NCBI GenBank assembly: GCA_036320915.1 | Contig: JAXBDG010000008.1 | Span: 620,001-684,000 of the forward strand | DNA: 64,000 nucleotides | From: Linnemannia elongata | Taxonomy: Eukaryota > Mortierellomycota > Mortierellomycetes > Mortierellales > Mortierellaceae | Reading direction: 5' to 3' | Shown here: positions 7,777-19,737 of the stretch, one piece after another | Numbering within the stretch: position 1 is the first letter of the stretch | Layout: each line of letters starts with the position of its first letter | Notes under the pieces: generated by a model | Database searches by the model: none | What the model saw: the letters and a program-made list of their open reading frames with translations, nothing else | What the model was told of the DNA's origin: nothing | Position numbers and translations under genes: made by a program

Positions 7777-10041
7777 CTAAATCATGATTCGGGCTATTGG
7801 TGGGTTATCCAGTTGCCAAGGTAATGAGAGGTCGGGAAGGACTCCTCCAGGGAGACAACCCAAAGGACATGATCGCCATGAATCGACTTCATAAAGCGTC
7901 CACGCTCCTGGTTTAGGTAGCGCAGCGTCAACAACAACAGCTTCCTGGCTATCATCAGATGGCTGGTTGGCTTCGGGGTCCTGTGTTGTCGTGGTGGAAT
8001 CAGTCATCACGGTGTCTTCGCTCTGGGGCTCTGCAGCCCTAGTATCATCCTCCTTTGTAGATCCCTCGCGCCATACGCTGCCTCCCACAGACACAGTGTT
8101 CGTAGTCGGGGTAGAGGGAGCAGGCGTCGTTGGTGCTGATACTGGTGCCTGGACAGGTGCTGCGACCTGAGCACCGCCAGCAACAATCCTTTGATCAATC
8201 TGTCTCAGAAGCGGTCCAATCTTTTCCTTGATGTCGGCATCACACTCGATCACAGTGTTGAGGACCGAGCGGATGAGGGGACTGACATGGATCAAACTGC
8301 TCTGAAGACAGTCCTCGACAATGTTAATAATGTCATCGTTGTCGAACATGGCTGCTGGTTGGTTGGCGGCTGCTTGTTCCGCCACAAGTTGAGCAGCCAT
8401 GGCTGCGACAGAAGGCCGTACCGATGTTGGTGTTGAGGTGTTGGGGGATGTGACTGAGAGGGAGGCGAGTGAGGGTGAGGCTGTTCCTGAGGAAAGAGAT
8501 GATGATGATCCTGCCTTTGTTCGCGTATTGCTGTGTTTCTGGTGCTGCTGGTCGTAATGCAGTTTGATAAGGTATTTGAGCCACGCCACTAAAAAATATA
8601 TGATCACAAAACGAGGTCATCAGCATCTCCAGATGTAAGGTTTTCTTTGGCCTCAGCCAGCCATTACAGAAACGATTCCAACCTAAAACTTACATATCGT
8701 AATTAGGTAGCTGCCCGTCTTGGCTGCAGACTTTTCAGCGGCAGTGGCCGTCGGCAACGCCGCAGCTTGTACTGCATTATTAGCATCAACCAGCTTTTGG
8801 AGCATTGCGTCCACAAGTCCAACCCAGAACGAAATAGGCTCTCCATCCTTGTTGTTCGTCCCCCTTAAATCTGTTTGCAGTTTGCTCATCAATGGCATCC
8901 AGCACAAGTCAACCATCCGACCAAGACTGTCCAGACTTAAGTCTCTTCCAGAGGCCCTCATCTTCTTGGCGTTGGGTACGAGCATTCCTGGTTCCAGCAA
9001 GATTGGGATCAAAACATTCATCAGTTCGTCTCCTGATCGACAACGTTTGATGAGATCGCGTACCAGACGGCCGACGATATGTGCTTCCTGCTTTGGTTGT
9101 GACAACGTGTTTTCTACATAAATTAGCCGATGTCATGGGGTTAATAGGCATGTCCTCATTTCATTTAAAGGCCGAATAGACAAATTATGTTCTGTATCTC
9201 ACCTTCGAGCTGCCTCTCCTTCTCAGACCTGTGGCTCGTAATGACAGTACGGACATAGTCAGACATGGCAGTCAACATTTCTGGCGACAGAGTTTCATCC
9301 AGCTTGACAGAGACCAATTGTGGCATCCAGTAGTTGTCGTTGATCCATGCCAGTGCCTATACATATCGACGAATGCAGATACGATCGTTAGGACGGCATG
9401 GCCTGAATAACTTGTTAACCTTTCCGCCAACCCACAATGCCTTGCTTCATACCTGGTTTGTCGCACTGCGGAGGATAGTCAGACTTGGCAAGTAGTCATG
9501 AGTGGCTGTATGTCTGAGCTCCACAAACCAGATCGGCATGCCGACCTTCTCGACTGCCAAGTAAGCGATCGATTTGGCAGATTTGGCCGACTGGAAGGCA
9601 TCGACATAACCATTGACGAACCGGATAAAGACCATCGAGTACATGTGTCGCAGATCTTGATCCGAGCATGTCTGTGTCCAGTCCCGAACGACGACTTGCA
9701 TGAACGCCGCTGTAGAGTCGATTGCGTGTGGCAGCTTCCCTCTTGCCTCCCATGCTTTCACCTATGTTCAGTAGAAGCGAATTAGTTGGAACTGATGTTT
9801 AGTCTCGTTTTCCTCTCGAGCTTATCCTACGAGACAATCGTTAGACTCTACTTATCAATCAGTTGATATCCCAATTGAACAATATTTGGGGGGGTTTTTT
9901 TCTTACGCGTCGAATAGCGCACTCCTGAGCTCTGATATCCGGTGACCCATCCTCAGTGGGTAGAGGGTAGAACCACTGGTGCACCTGAATGAACTCGGCG
10001 GGGGAATGCCATGGCACCAGCTTGGGCAGTTTGGGTGGCAT
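7777..10041 (-). CDS. LAS1: Las1, pre-rRNA ITS2 endonuclease subunit
   Basis: Five exons on the minus strand: 10041-9907, 9761-9453, 9356-9203, 9113-8694 and 8588-7777 (609 aa). Las1 is the HEPN-fold ribonuclease that cuts ITS2 in pre-60S maturation together with the kinase Grc3. The N-terminus has the family pattern PKLVPWHSPAEF, then WEARGKLPHAIDSTA. The catalytic HEPN motif reads ELRHTATHDYLPSL at about residues 125-138, with the R-H-x3-H residues intact. The C-terminus ends with the short Trp/Pro motif W...W..CPLGCLPGG, typical of Las1 and likely the Grc3-contacting tail. The middle is a Ser/Thr/Ala-rich low-complexity linker. The start is the first ATG before the conserved block. Confidence rests on motif order and on spliced length being a multiple of three. 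Confidence 0.92.
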
Positions 10042-10205
10042 GGCTTGTTAATGAGTTTCTTGCCTTTTTGTTTTCTCAAGGTCCAGTTTCCTTTGCCGGG
10101 TATTATTGTCTGGTCTGGCACAACTCCTGCTCCTGTTCGTCCTTGATGCAATGGGTCTCGTCGGTTGTCAACAAAAACGATTCAACCTTTCATGCTTGAA
10201 TGCTC

Positions 10206-10237
<32 letters not shown>

Positions 10238-10424
10238 CAAGCAAGCCGAGATGTATAAGCCACAGGCGAAATATTGCGTTGTCTATTAGGTCAGTCTATT
10301 AGGTTTCTATTTGAAGTCTATTTTAGTGTAGTGTATGCCATCAAGGACGCCTGACAACCAGTATCAGACACTTCCAGGGGAGCAGGGGTATAGGTGTATT
10401 ACGGGTATCGACTGCTTCGGTTAC
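10042..10424. other. Las1 upstream region / profilin 3' flank
   Basis: About 380 bp with no coding signal. It contains a 29-nt poly(A) run at 10206-10234. Confidence 0.6.
10206..10234 (+). repeat. Poly(A) tract, 29 nt
   Basis: Uninterrupted A run on the + strand just upstream of the Las1 start. Confidence 0.95.
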
Positions 10425-11600
10425 TTACTATGATCAAAGGAGAAAGGAGAGGGAGAAGGAGGACAGTAAGTAAGTAAATGGTACATGAGTGGAACAAGCA
10501 GCAAGTAATTGGGCAATATCAGACACCTAATTGACCATCCAAAGAGACTTACAAAACCAGTGCCACGGAGGTAATCGCCAAGGGACTCGACAACGACTGT
10601 GCTGTCACCTGCGGGCATGTTCTCGGCATAGTGTCCAAGGAGGACGGCCTTGTTTGTTTTCACGCACGTTACTCCACCTTCACCCTATTGGAAATGAAAT
10701 GAAATGAAAGAAAAAAAACGTTAGAAACTCTATTCCTAATTGCTTGGAAATGAAATGAACTCTAGTAACTGGGATAGTTCTACGGACCCTCACACTCTTT
10801 TCGCTTTGCTTCCTCAAGTACACCCTGCAACTCTTCAGGATATGAAAAACAAAATAGGATTCAGGGAAAAAGAATGAACGAAGAAATAAAAATAGGACAC
10901 ATGAGAGCCAGCATCCGGTAGCTTGGCATGGCTGTTGTATGGAGTGGCGTGCTATTGTTGGTTTGCTGCTGTTGACGTTGGTTTTTTGCTACAAGAGCTA
11001 TTTTTGATTATTTTTTTTTGCACAAGACAACACGCGGGCTCCACACTTTCACGATGACCATTTTTTTTATCCTTTCGGCGGACCTTTGGTGTACTGCCAC
11101 CCCGACGACCTTTGGAGCGTGAAAGTCATGGTACCACAGAGAACAACATGGAAGAAATAATAAACGAGAAAAATAACTCACAAGGGCATAGATGCTTGCG
11201 TCTCCGCTGCGAAGGTAATTGAACTTTTTGCCCTCAAGAAAGAGGCCGTTGGCAGCAATTTCGTCGGTGTTTTCGAATGCTGCAATCAGCTTGAGGACCT
11301 CGACAGGATCAACCTACAATGTCGGGGGGAAATTGAGGAGGAATAGAATAGGCATGAGTATGTGTTATTCGCCCTGGATCGGGTAGATTGTCATTCGTCT
11401 CAGATCTATGGAGCTGGTGATTGGAGGATTAGGTGCAGTTGTGTGCATTTGGAGGAATGCATCGAAAAAGGATATGGACAGGCATTTACATTGTATCCAG
11501 CAGATGTGGCCCAGAGACTTCCGTCTGTACCAAAAATGGCTGCCTTAGCGACCTTGCCGGTGCCAATAAGGTTATCGTCGACGTATGCTTGCCAGGTCAT
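10425..11600 (-). CDS. Profilin
   Basis: Exons on the minus strand: 11600-11490, 11313-11182, 10684-10553 and a final exon of which only the stop codon (10427-10425) is coding; 125 aa. Profilin binds G-actin and proline-rich formins and feeds ATP-actin to growing filaments. The N-terminal signature MTWQAYVDDNLIGTG and the AIFGTDGSLWATSAG block are diagnostic; the C-terminal half (GHYAENMPAG, VESLGDYLRGTGF) also fits. Length matches fungal profilins (about 125-130 aa). The last intron (10552-10428) ends ..ATAG directly before TAA. Without splicing the frame would gain a foreign tail of about 40 residues, so the stop-only exon is preferred. The leader is CA-rich. Confidence 0.92.
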
Positions 11601-12230
11601 GATGATTGATATTAGATGGTAATTGTGATGTAGGGTTGTTGTGTTGTTGTGTTATTGAGTTGTTGTGTTGCTGTGATAGTGTGCTGTTGTTCGTAGTGTT
11701 GTGTGTGAGTACGAAGTGTTGTCAATGAGGTTTTGAATGCTGTGATGAATGAGTGAGTATATGAATGAGTGAGTGTATGAATGAGGAGTGAATGAATGCA
11801 AGCGTGAAAATGAGAAGAAAATGTAGAGTACAAAATATAAATGAAGAGATGAAAGTTTGATAATTGAGAAAAATGAAGGGAAAAAGGGTCCCTTTTGTAC
11901 CTCGAAGGCCCATCCATCACCCGAGTGTGTGGGGCTGACTTTGGCAAGTGACAACCCGCCAAGGAAGGGCAGATGAACAAAAAGCGTCACTCATTTTTGT
12001 AGTTGTGCCTCTGGGCGAAGTGCGAAAGCGAATGAGAGAGTGTGAGCACAGCATATGCATTTGTACGAATTATGAATTGCATGAGATGTATGAAAAAAAT
12101 GTATTTTTGTTGTTTGGGTTTTCCCGATGGGTATTATTATTGGAGCAGCACGGAGCAGCATCTTCGAAACGATATCAATACGAAGAGGAGACATATACCA
12201 TGTTCTCTTAAAGGCGTTGGACCAATGGGA
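11601..12230. other. Profilin upstream region and Tad2 3' flank
   Basis: Both flanking genes are on the minus strand. The part next to profilin is rich in GTTGTT on the + strand (CAACAA in the leader) and in GAATGAGTGAGT repeats (about 11740-11800). No other gene is supported. Confidence 0.55.
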
Positions 12231-13639
12231 CTATGGCAGCTCCTCATTCAGCACACGATGTTTCTTCTTCTTGGGCTCAGGAGCTATTTCACAATTATTG
12301 GTGTTGGTATTATTATTATAACAACAACAACAGCAAATGCAAACATAGACATGGTGGTGAGTTGAGGACCATTGGATATGAACATCAAGAAAAAAACTCA
12401 TACGATACTATCAATGGGACAATCTTGTATTTGGTGTTGCTGTTGATGTTAATGAACGCCGCTGCTCCTCTTACCATGCATATTTTCGCCAACATAGAAC
12501 TTGCGCAGGATAATGATGGCCTCGCCCCGGTAGTATCCTCCTTCAGATGGGTAGGGTGAATGAGGGAGCTCAGTGCTAGAAAACATATTGTAGATGGTGT
12601 AGTAGCAAATGTAACATCAGAAATGAGAACCATTTGCTACTTCGAAAGACAAAGTGGAGGAGAGATGAAGGAAAGAGCTCAAGGCCAAGGACTTACTCAG
12701 TGTGGATGTTAAAGACGGACCCATTGCCACCAAATCGATCATTCCCCGCCCCAAAGTAAACATGACCGATGCCTAAAAATATACACATCACATCACATCA
12801 CATCACATCAAAAATGGGGTGTCAGTCAGCCAAGAAACCTGCATCAACAAATGAAAATCCCATGGCTATTTTCCTTTGGAGTATGTGAGGATTGTACTCC
12901 CTCCCATTGAGCATCGAGTTCATTGGTGCATTGTACACTACAGCAGAGTACTCCAATGCTATTCATACCTAATTGGCGCAGTGCGCTCGCACACATTACG
13001 CAGGGCTCGATAGTAACATAGAGAATCACATCCTTCCAGAACGACCGCGAGTCCTGCTTATTCTTTGCAAAGTACTCTTCCTGGGCCAGGATCATGTCTA
13101 TGCCCTCAAACTCAGCATGGCGGGTGCCCTAGATAGGATATGAATAGATAGATAGATATATAGATAGATAGATAGGTAGATATATATAATATGGCAGCAT
13201 GAGTGAGACGACTAGAGAACTTGAACGTGATAATAGACAACAAAAATAAACAACAGTCCTCTCACTACCATCCGCTTACGTTCAAGCTCTCGTTAGTCTT
13301 GTTCCTGCCCCTGCCAATGATTGCACCCGTGGGTTCGTATACAAACACACAGCCCACTGGAACCTCTCCTACAGAATGCGCTTCTAGAGCCTAGGATGGT
13401 GTTTTTGGAGTGATACGGTGAGAGTGAGGTAAGCGACTTGGCCACAAACTAACGGAGCAAGCGACAACGACAAACAACAGACAAACAAGTCAAGACATTT
13501 GCTTATGCCATTAGTACGCAATCAACATTGTTTTTGATGTCCAAGAGGTCATTACCAACTCTAATGCGACCTTCATGTGTTTGTGATGGACGGTCTCTTC
13601 GCCATTGTCGTTTATGATGATGTCTTCTTCTTCGTTCAT
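12231..13639 (-). CDS. TAD2: tRNA-specific adenosine-34 deaminase catalytic subunit (Tad2/ADAT2)
   Basis: Six exons on the minus strand: 13639-13556, 13390-13280, 13128-12969, 12772-12697, 12575-12475 and 12283-12231 (194 aa). It belongs to the cytidine/deoxycytidylate deaminase fold and would act with Tad3 to convert A34 to inosine in tRNA anticodons. Zinc and proton-shuttle residues are present: RHAEFEGID (H-A-E) and EPCVMCASAL (P-C-x2-C). HVYFGAGNDRFGGNGSV and the basic tail PEPKKKKHR are typical of Tad2. Residues after the fifth exon were placed using the donor after ATGCATG and the acceptor at 12285-12284; reading through instead gives a short alternative end. The inosine-dependent tRNA-Thr(AGU) gene near 51.7 kb is the kind of substrate it modifies. 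Confidence 0.9.
12784..12810 (+). repeat. CACAT pentanucleotide microsatellite in a Tad2 intron
   Basis: About five direct CATCA/CACAT units within the intron between Tad2 exons 3 and 4. Confidence 0.85.
13141..13190 (+). repeat. GATA/TAGA microsatellite in a Tad2 intron
   Basis: Imperfect run of TAGA units inside the intron between Tad2 exons 2 and 3. Confidence 0.8.
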
Positions 13640-14583
13640 GATTGTGAATGTCTTTTCTTTGTCTGTCGAAGTCCAGAAGGCTTCAGCCTTATCTTATTTT
13701 ATTTTTTCTTTTCTTCTAGCCTCGTAGGAGGAACAAGTCACAGCTCCCCAATTGTTTGTGTGTGGAGTTTCTACTCTCTACTAAGACAAGCAGGCTGTGT
13801 GCTTTCCCTTCGGGGCGCATCTGTCTGACAATTGAACAGCCTTGTGGCGTCCAAGCCGAATGGCCAAAGGGGTATCAATTCGCCATGTGCATCTATCTCA
13901 ACAAGTGAATAACCAAGGCCTAGGTTACCTCGATCGATCGCCCTTGAATGTCTCGGCGGCGGCATGTTTGTTTTACTTCTTGTTATTGTGCAAGGGCGTG
14001 GCGAAAGTGAGAATTCAAACGGGCGTAGCCTACATGACAGCCTTCTTGACCAGGCGGACAAAACGAAAGAGCATCCACCTTATCATAGTTCTCGATGCCC
14101 AGTGCTTATTGTTTCCTTTCTTTGCTCTAATTCGGTTCATAATCACAGAAACGCGCGCCAAGCCGATAAAGAAACGAGGGAATAAACAAGGAACGGCAAG
14201 CATCGTTTACTCTCTGAAGGGAGACAATTGCTATAGAATTGCACGATGTTATTGTCCCTCAGGGGACGTGTAGAAGGAGTAAGTGAGATGAAAAGAATCT
14301 CACTATGGTCCCGACAGTGGACATAAACGAATATGTTAGACGTTCCTTCCTTACTTCCTTACTGTCTGACGTCTGTCGTATGCAGAAGAGAGACCCCGTC
14401 CTTTAGATCTGTGCCACTCAGTCACTTAGCCCAGCGAGAAATCCGCGCGGAAATGATGATGATGAAACCGTGACCAGACCGCCTTGGAATCGATCGCTTT
14501 TTTTTTTTTTTTTTTTTTTTTTTGAATGAACTGCATTGGGTCCAGATATGACACGAAATGAGGTCAGCCTTTTTAGCAAATGG
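13640..14583. other. Divergent intergenic region between Tad2 and Pmp3
   Basis: About 940 bp without a supported gene; two overlapping opposite open frames around 13.77-14.27 kb show no domain. It contains a small hairpin (GTGAGAT...ATCTCAC, about 14284-14304) and a poly(T) tract at about 14500-14523. Confidence 0.6.
14500..14523 (+). repeat. Poly(T) tract in the Pmp3 upstream region
   Basis: About 24 consecutive T residues, roughly 60 bp before the Pmp3 TATA box. In fungi such dA:dT tracts can exclude nucleosomes. Confidence 0.85.
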
Positions 14584-14590
14584 TATAAAA
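14584..14590 (+). promoter_or_regulatory. TATA box of Pmp3
   Basis: TATAAAA 83 bp before the Pmp3 ATG at 14673. Confidence 0.7.
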
Positions 14591-14672
14591 GGGAACAACT
14601 CTTTGCTGCTCATTTTTTTCTTTTTCTTTTTTTCAATCAACTCCAAACACACAACTCCAAAACACTTTTACA

Positions 14673-15321
14673 ATGGCTCTTACCTGCACCGATATCTTCA
14701 AGTTCATCTTCGCCGTTATCTTCCCCCCTCTGGGAGTCCTCCTTGAGGTAACTACTCGCATTCACTCAACACTCAAACACTCAAGCACCACGATTCCCAA
14801 CATACAACGAGACATTTTGCACTCGCTACCTCTCCTACTCTCCACTCGCTTTTACTTGACTCGACTCTTGGCGCTTCTCCGTTTTTCCCACGTCCAGATA
14901 CCCATTGTTCATCCTACTAACTTTCTTGGCGTTTTCCTTCTCTCCTTTTCCGTTTCTATAGCGCGGATGCGGTCCTGATCTCCTCATCAACATCTTGTTG
15001 ACCATCTTGGGCTTCATTCCCGGTATGCTTTACTCTTTGACGTGCCTCCTTGACTGTTGGAAGGTTCGATGACCATGACAAACGACTCACGCCAAGACTT
15101 AAACACCTCTAACTCGCCTCACTTTTTCTTTCGTTTTTCTTCATGGCTCTTTCTAGGTATCATCCACGCCTTCTATATCATTCTGAAGTAAGTCTGTAGC
15201 CCCTTTTATCCTTAACGTTTCTTTGGCAACTGTGCGCTTTACCCATGCTCTTCTACATGGACTGTTCAAACACCCTGCTAACAACACACGTCCTTTTCCT
15301 CGCCACTTCTGTAGATATTAA
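14673..15321 (+). CDS. PMP3: Plasma membrane proteolipid 3 (Pmp3/UPF0057 family)
   Basis: Four exons: 14673-14747, 14962-15022, 15157-15187 and 15315-15321 (57 aa); the last exon carries only 7 coding nt. Pmp3 proteins are tiny two-helix membrane proteolipids that influence membrane potential and tolerance of Na+ and other cations. The first helix is FKFIFAVIFPPLGVLLE, followed by the family signature RGCGPDLLINILLTILG with the central C-G, then the second helix ending IIHAFYIILKY. Length and motif order match the family almost exactly. The promoter has a TATA box and a poly(T) tract. Identity is certain at family level. Confidence 0.96.
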
Positions 15322-16323
15322 TGACGCCCGGGAGACCCACCGCCTCAGGAAAGATCATCCCGGGAATTGAAGAACCGTTTGTTCACACAAACATCCCTCC
15401 ACACCCTGTACAATTTTCTCTCTCACACATTCGTAATAAAAAGTAGCAGGCGTTAACGCCCCAAATCAACTTTCACAATAACAAAAAAAGAGCATTTTGT
15501 AAGAGGGCACACAATTTTTTGTCCTGTTGGGCCATTATCCTTTGAACAAAGGGCCACGTTGTGCCTGTCCTTTTGGTCCACAGGTGTATTGGTTCTTTCT
15601 GATGGATAAGCTACAGAGGGAATGGTAATGGAATTGAGCAGCCGGCTTTGTTTTTATTGAAAGACGACAGTGGATGTATATTCCCTGTTTGGAACGAGAA
15701 ATGCTCCATTAGATCTCTTTGTGAGAGAAGACGCTTTTAGTATTCATGCAAAGGACATGTTAAGGAATCAGGATGGAAACGGTTGTGTCGTCGAACGGTT
15801 TGAGAGAACGTGCGGGAAGAACTGTCTCTGGGAACAGAAGGGAGCAGAATCGCCCGGTCTGTCCACCGCATCGAGCTCAATCCCCCTCCCACTTCCAGAG
15901 CGATCTTTCCCGCTGACCTCGTTTACTTTGGTCGCAAAAGCATCCCTGTATTGAGAGCCGGACCTTGATCTTGAGGCTTGAGTCAAGACGAAAGATATAA
16001 AATTGAGCGGTTTTTTTTTATGTGTCTTCACAATTGCCAGAAGTGTCATCCCTTGGTCCTTCACCTCTAGCCCATCGTTCGAAGGCGCCGCTTTTTGGTG
16101 GCGTGGGCAAACCTTCCGCGCCTTTGTGGTGTCAAATCTTGCTCCAGCGTGATATGCGCCTCCATTCATTCGCAGTCACCTCATCCCCCTTGTTCGAGAT
16201 ACTTCCATACTTCAACCCTTCGCCAACTCTCTTTTTCTTTCTCAGGCTTTCATCATCCCCAACGCCAACAACCACCACTACCGACACATCAACAACAACA
16301 ACAAGAACAACAACACGCAAGCA
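15322..16323. other. Intergenic region between Pmp3 and the TPR gene
   Basis: The Pmp3 3' UTR (AATAAAA near 15437) and then the upstream region of the TPR gene. Open frames on both strands at 15.67-16.17 kb overlap each other and have no recognisable domain. The last 90 bp is a CAACAA-rich leader. Confidence 0.6.
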
Positions 16324-17547
16324 ATGTCGGGAATCCAGGAAAAGATGACTACCGCCTTGGCCAGCAAGGATCAGGGCAATGAAGCCTTCAAAAACGGCGA
16401 CATCAAGAAAGGTAGGAGGGAAGCCAACAATCGACAACCAATGAACAATAGTTCATGGCACCACTGCACTTTGACACACTGCCGCAGTGAGAATCGAATC
16501 GCATTCGTTTTAGACTCTCAAAACGCTTGCTTCTGTTACTTCAACTAACGTCCTTGTTTTTGTGTTGTCGTTCTCTTTCTGCTGGAACAATAGCTTTGAC
16601 ACACTACCACTTGGTAAGATACCACCATCGCAACAAGGAATCGTTTTGTTTTGGAGGACGCGTCATGCTATAATCACACTATGTTAATAACCACAGTTCC
16701 CTTTCTTCCCTTTTCAAAAACAACAATCTACAATATAGGCTGTGTTGGGACTGAGTGGACTGGATAATCAGATGTCGGGAATGCCCATGATGTCGGCGAT
16801 GCAACCCCAGACAGGTATGGCCACAGACGACCAGAAGAACGTGATCAAGACCAACTTGGCGGTCGTCTACTCAAACATGGGCGCGTGTCATCTCAAGAAC
16901 GGCAACTACAAGCGTGCGATCGAGGTTTGTGACACTGCTCTCAAGCATGACCCCACCAACGTCAAGGCCAAGTTCCGTCGTGCTCAGGCCAAGCTTGCCG
17001 AGGGCAACCTTGCTGGTGCGGAAGCCGATCTTAACGCCTTGGGCGAGAAAGGTAACAACCCTCTTTGTCATTTACCGTCATCCTGGCAATATGTTATCGT
17101 TTATGCTTCCTGGTGAGCATGGCGATGATCATTTATCAGTGTATTCACCGTGATTATTATATACCCTTGCTTCTCCTGATAGTTCCTGGAGTCAAGGCTG
17201 AGCTTGAAAAGTTGAAAAAGAAGAGCAAGGATGCTGATGACAAGCAACGTAAGACCATGGGCGGATTCTTGTCGCGGGGCAGGATCATCTCCAACACTGA
17301 CCCCGACCACGAGGACTCAGTAGAGAATGCCACATCCGCTTCAGCTCCTACCACGACCACTACGACCACATCCTCGACCCCAACGGTCAAGACGACACCC
17401 AAGTCAAAACCCACCCTTGCCTCGAAGATCAACAGCGCCAACTCGAACAAGAAGCCACCCAAGATTGTTCGGGAAGAGGAGTACCAGACGTCGAGCTGGT
17501 CGGGCACTGCCCCCAAGATCCAGGAGTTGGCTGATGGCGAAGAGTAG
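16324..17547 (+). CDS. TPR domain protein, TTC9/FKBP-like co-chaperone type
   Basis: Exons 16324-16411, 16594-16613 (a 20-nt microexon), 16739-17051 and 17183-17547; 261 aa. The N-terminal helix reads KDQGNEAFKNGDIKK and the microexon supplies ALTHYHL, completing a first TPR. A second and third TPR follow (NLAVVYSNMGACHLKNGNYKRAIE...; AKFRRAQAKLAEGNLAGAE). The closing helix AELEKLKKKSKDADDKQRK and the MGGF motif resemble the tail of FKBP-type and TTC9 TPR domains that bind Hsp90/Hsp70 C-termini. The last 90 residues are Thr/Ser/Lys-rich low complexity ending in an acidic ELADGEE. No isomerase domain is present. The function as a chaperone adaptor is inferred from the fold only. Confidence 0.85.
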
Positions 17548-17951
17548 AAAGTTTCGCCTGTATGTGCGTCCTGGTTGTCCAATCAGGTGTACCTCGCTAG
17601 GAATAAAAAAAAAATCGCTTCTTTGCTTCGTTTCATTGACAAACGACAATTACCCCCCTCCGTGACTGTGCAATGGAATGAGGACAAAGCCATCGCGCCT
17701 CTCAGAACCTTTTATTACAGTGCTCGTTGTGCCTGCCTTCTGTCCACCTCTTTCCACCCTCTTTCTTTCGCAAACCCCCAGAAATCAACCTCACCGCCGT
17801 CTTGCTTCCCACAACAACCCAGGCTAAGCCCAACAGCCTAGAAACCCGCACACTCTTTCATTCACTCACAGACCAGTCTTACTCTACCCGACCAGAGTGA
17901 CATTACACCCGCCCACTCTTACCAACAACAAACAAACAACAAAAAGAGGCC
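17548..17951. other. Intergenic region between the TPR and Sds3 genes
   Basis: About 400 bp: a 3' UTR with GAATAAAA near 17600, then a C/A-rich pyrimidine-biased upstream region ending in CAACAAACAAACAAC before the Sds3 ATG. No gene is seen. Confidence 0.6.
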
Positions 17952-19737
17952 ATGCCACCTACACAAAAGTCGGCCTCGTCCGCCTCAGAATCAAGGCATC
18001 ACGGCAACTCTTCAGGCTCAACGATGAAGAAGAGCTCTGCCGCCCGATCCCAGAGACCTTCAACCCATGGAAACTCTAAGGCTGCTCGGAGTCAGAGCAA
18101 GCAACCCTCTTCTTCCTCTGCCGCCTCTGCCTCTGCTGCCGCCTCAACAGTCGCTGCCGCCAGTGGTATCTCGACGAGCTCAGGAGCAGCTTCAGGAGGA
18201 GGAGACGCCAACTCGGAGAGCGAGGACTCTTACATTGCAGGAGGCGGATTCATCTCTGAAATGGACGAGCATGACTCGGCTTTTGACGGAGCGATGGAGT
18301 ACGATGAGGAGGATGGTCGGAGCCTGCTTGGAGATGACTTTGACGCCTCGTCCGATGGTACGCTTGCCTTTTTGCTCAGCGAATGAGTTATTTTTTTGTT
18401 CCTTTTGATTTTTGCGACATCTTTTTAGACGCATCCACCATTTTGTTTTATGTTACCTGCCTACCAAGCTGCCTCGTTGGGTCCTATATCAACTTACAAA
18501 CTAACAATCATGTCCTTTTTGTTGCTTGTCCTTTTACTCCAATGCAGCACCTGAAGTGCGTGAGATGACTGTGGAGAAACGTAGACGCGAATTCCAGGAA
18601 CGACTCATCAAACTGGAACTGGAGTTTGAAGACAACAAGCAAACGTATGCCCCACAAACGTCGCATCTTGAAGCAAAACCAATGGCCATTGAGAGAATCA
18701 AGCTTGCTAACGATATCCATATCTGCTTTATCTTCGAAATAGCATCTATAACTACCAGATGGCCAGATACAAGGAGGAGATGGATGCCATCCTCAACGGT
18801 AAGATCGGAGACAAACCACCACTGTCTAAGCCTGCGGATCAAATTGGGTCCAGCAGAGAATAATTGGATAACAGGAACTGATTTTTTATCTTTCCACTCC
18901 TTCAAATATAGGCGCACATCCCGATTTTCATGATCAGCTGGAAGATTTGGCAGACGCACGGAATGTGGCGATTGCAAACGCACGATTGTATCGGGACTAC
19001 CAGTTTGAATGCGCACAGGGGGCATATGAACTGGAAACGGAAATGGCAGAGGAGGAATATATGGTGAGTCGTCGATTGGCGTGGCATTTATCTTACCGTT
19101 TGTGCAACCGATGTGGTTGTAAAGGCGTCTCTATGACACTACTATCTTCTAACCGCTACCGCTACTCAATTATGATGTTTGTAGAATGAGCGCGAGGGTC
19201 TGAGGGAGAAGATGTTGGCGGTCATTGACAGCAAGCGACGAGCTTTGAGAGACGACAAGGAGAACCTCGATATCGCCAATGGTAAGAGATTCATGAACCC
19301 CAGAACTTTTTGGGTTTGTCAGCAGTTGTCTTTTGCTTCTATATCGACGCCTGATAGGGATTTTCAACTCACATGTATATATCGCTCTGCTAAATATTGT
19401 AGACTTTGCTCTGGAGCCAACATCACGAGCTCACCAGACCCGCAAGCTCAGGAGGCGCGGGGCAGACAATGAGGTTGGAGCCAAGAACTCCAAGAAGAAG
19501 GCCAGTCAGCCACCTGCTGCCAAATGGCTTGCCGTCGATGCCGATGCACTGGATGATCTTAGCTTGATGCGCAGGGTATGGATAGTTCATTGATAAGGGT
19601 AGCCATTATTTGCATAAGTGGGGCGTTGATGTTTGGACGGTCGACATTAACATGTTTTTTTATGTATGAATATTTGCGTTTAGGCTGTTGCAACTGGATC
19701 CACTACCAAGAAGACGACCACTGTCAAGAAGAAGTAG
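17952..19737 (+). CDS. Sds3/BRMS1-family subunit of an Rpd3-type histone deacetylase complex
   Basis: Seven exons: 17952-18357, 18548-18644, 18743-18798, 18912-19063, 19185-19281, 19403-19575 and 19684-19737; 344 aa. Sds3-like proteins are scaffold subunits of Sin3-Rpd3 corepressor complexes in the nucleus. The first ~110 residues are a Ser/Ala-rich disordered tail, followed by an acidic stretch. The Sds3 core starts near residue 137: REMTVEKRRREFQERL, then the coiled helices YNYQMARYKEEMDAIL, HPDFHDQLEDLADARN and REKMLAVIDSKRRALRDDKE. A basic C-terminus (KLRRRG, KKTTTVKKK) follows. The order and spacing match the family. Assignment between Sds3 and a Dep1/BRMS1-like paralogue is less certain. 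Confidence 0.87.

Noticed and set aside
13771..14273. Opposing open frames of 96 and 143 aa between Tad2 and Pmp3
   Set aside because: They overlap on opposite strands, have no domain and no matching splice context.
15670..16169. Opposing open frames of 94 and 133 aa between Pmp3 and the TPR gene
   Set aside because: Mutually overlapping on opposite strands with no recognisable motif; the region fits a promoter.
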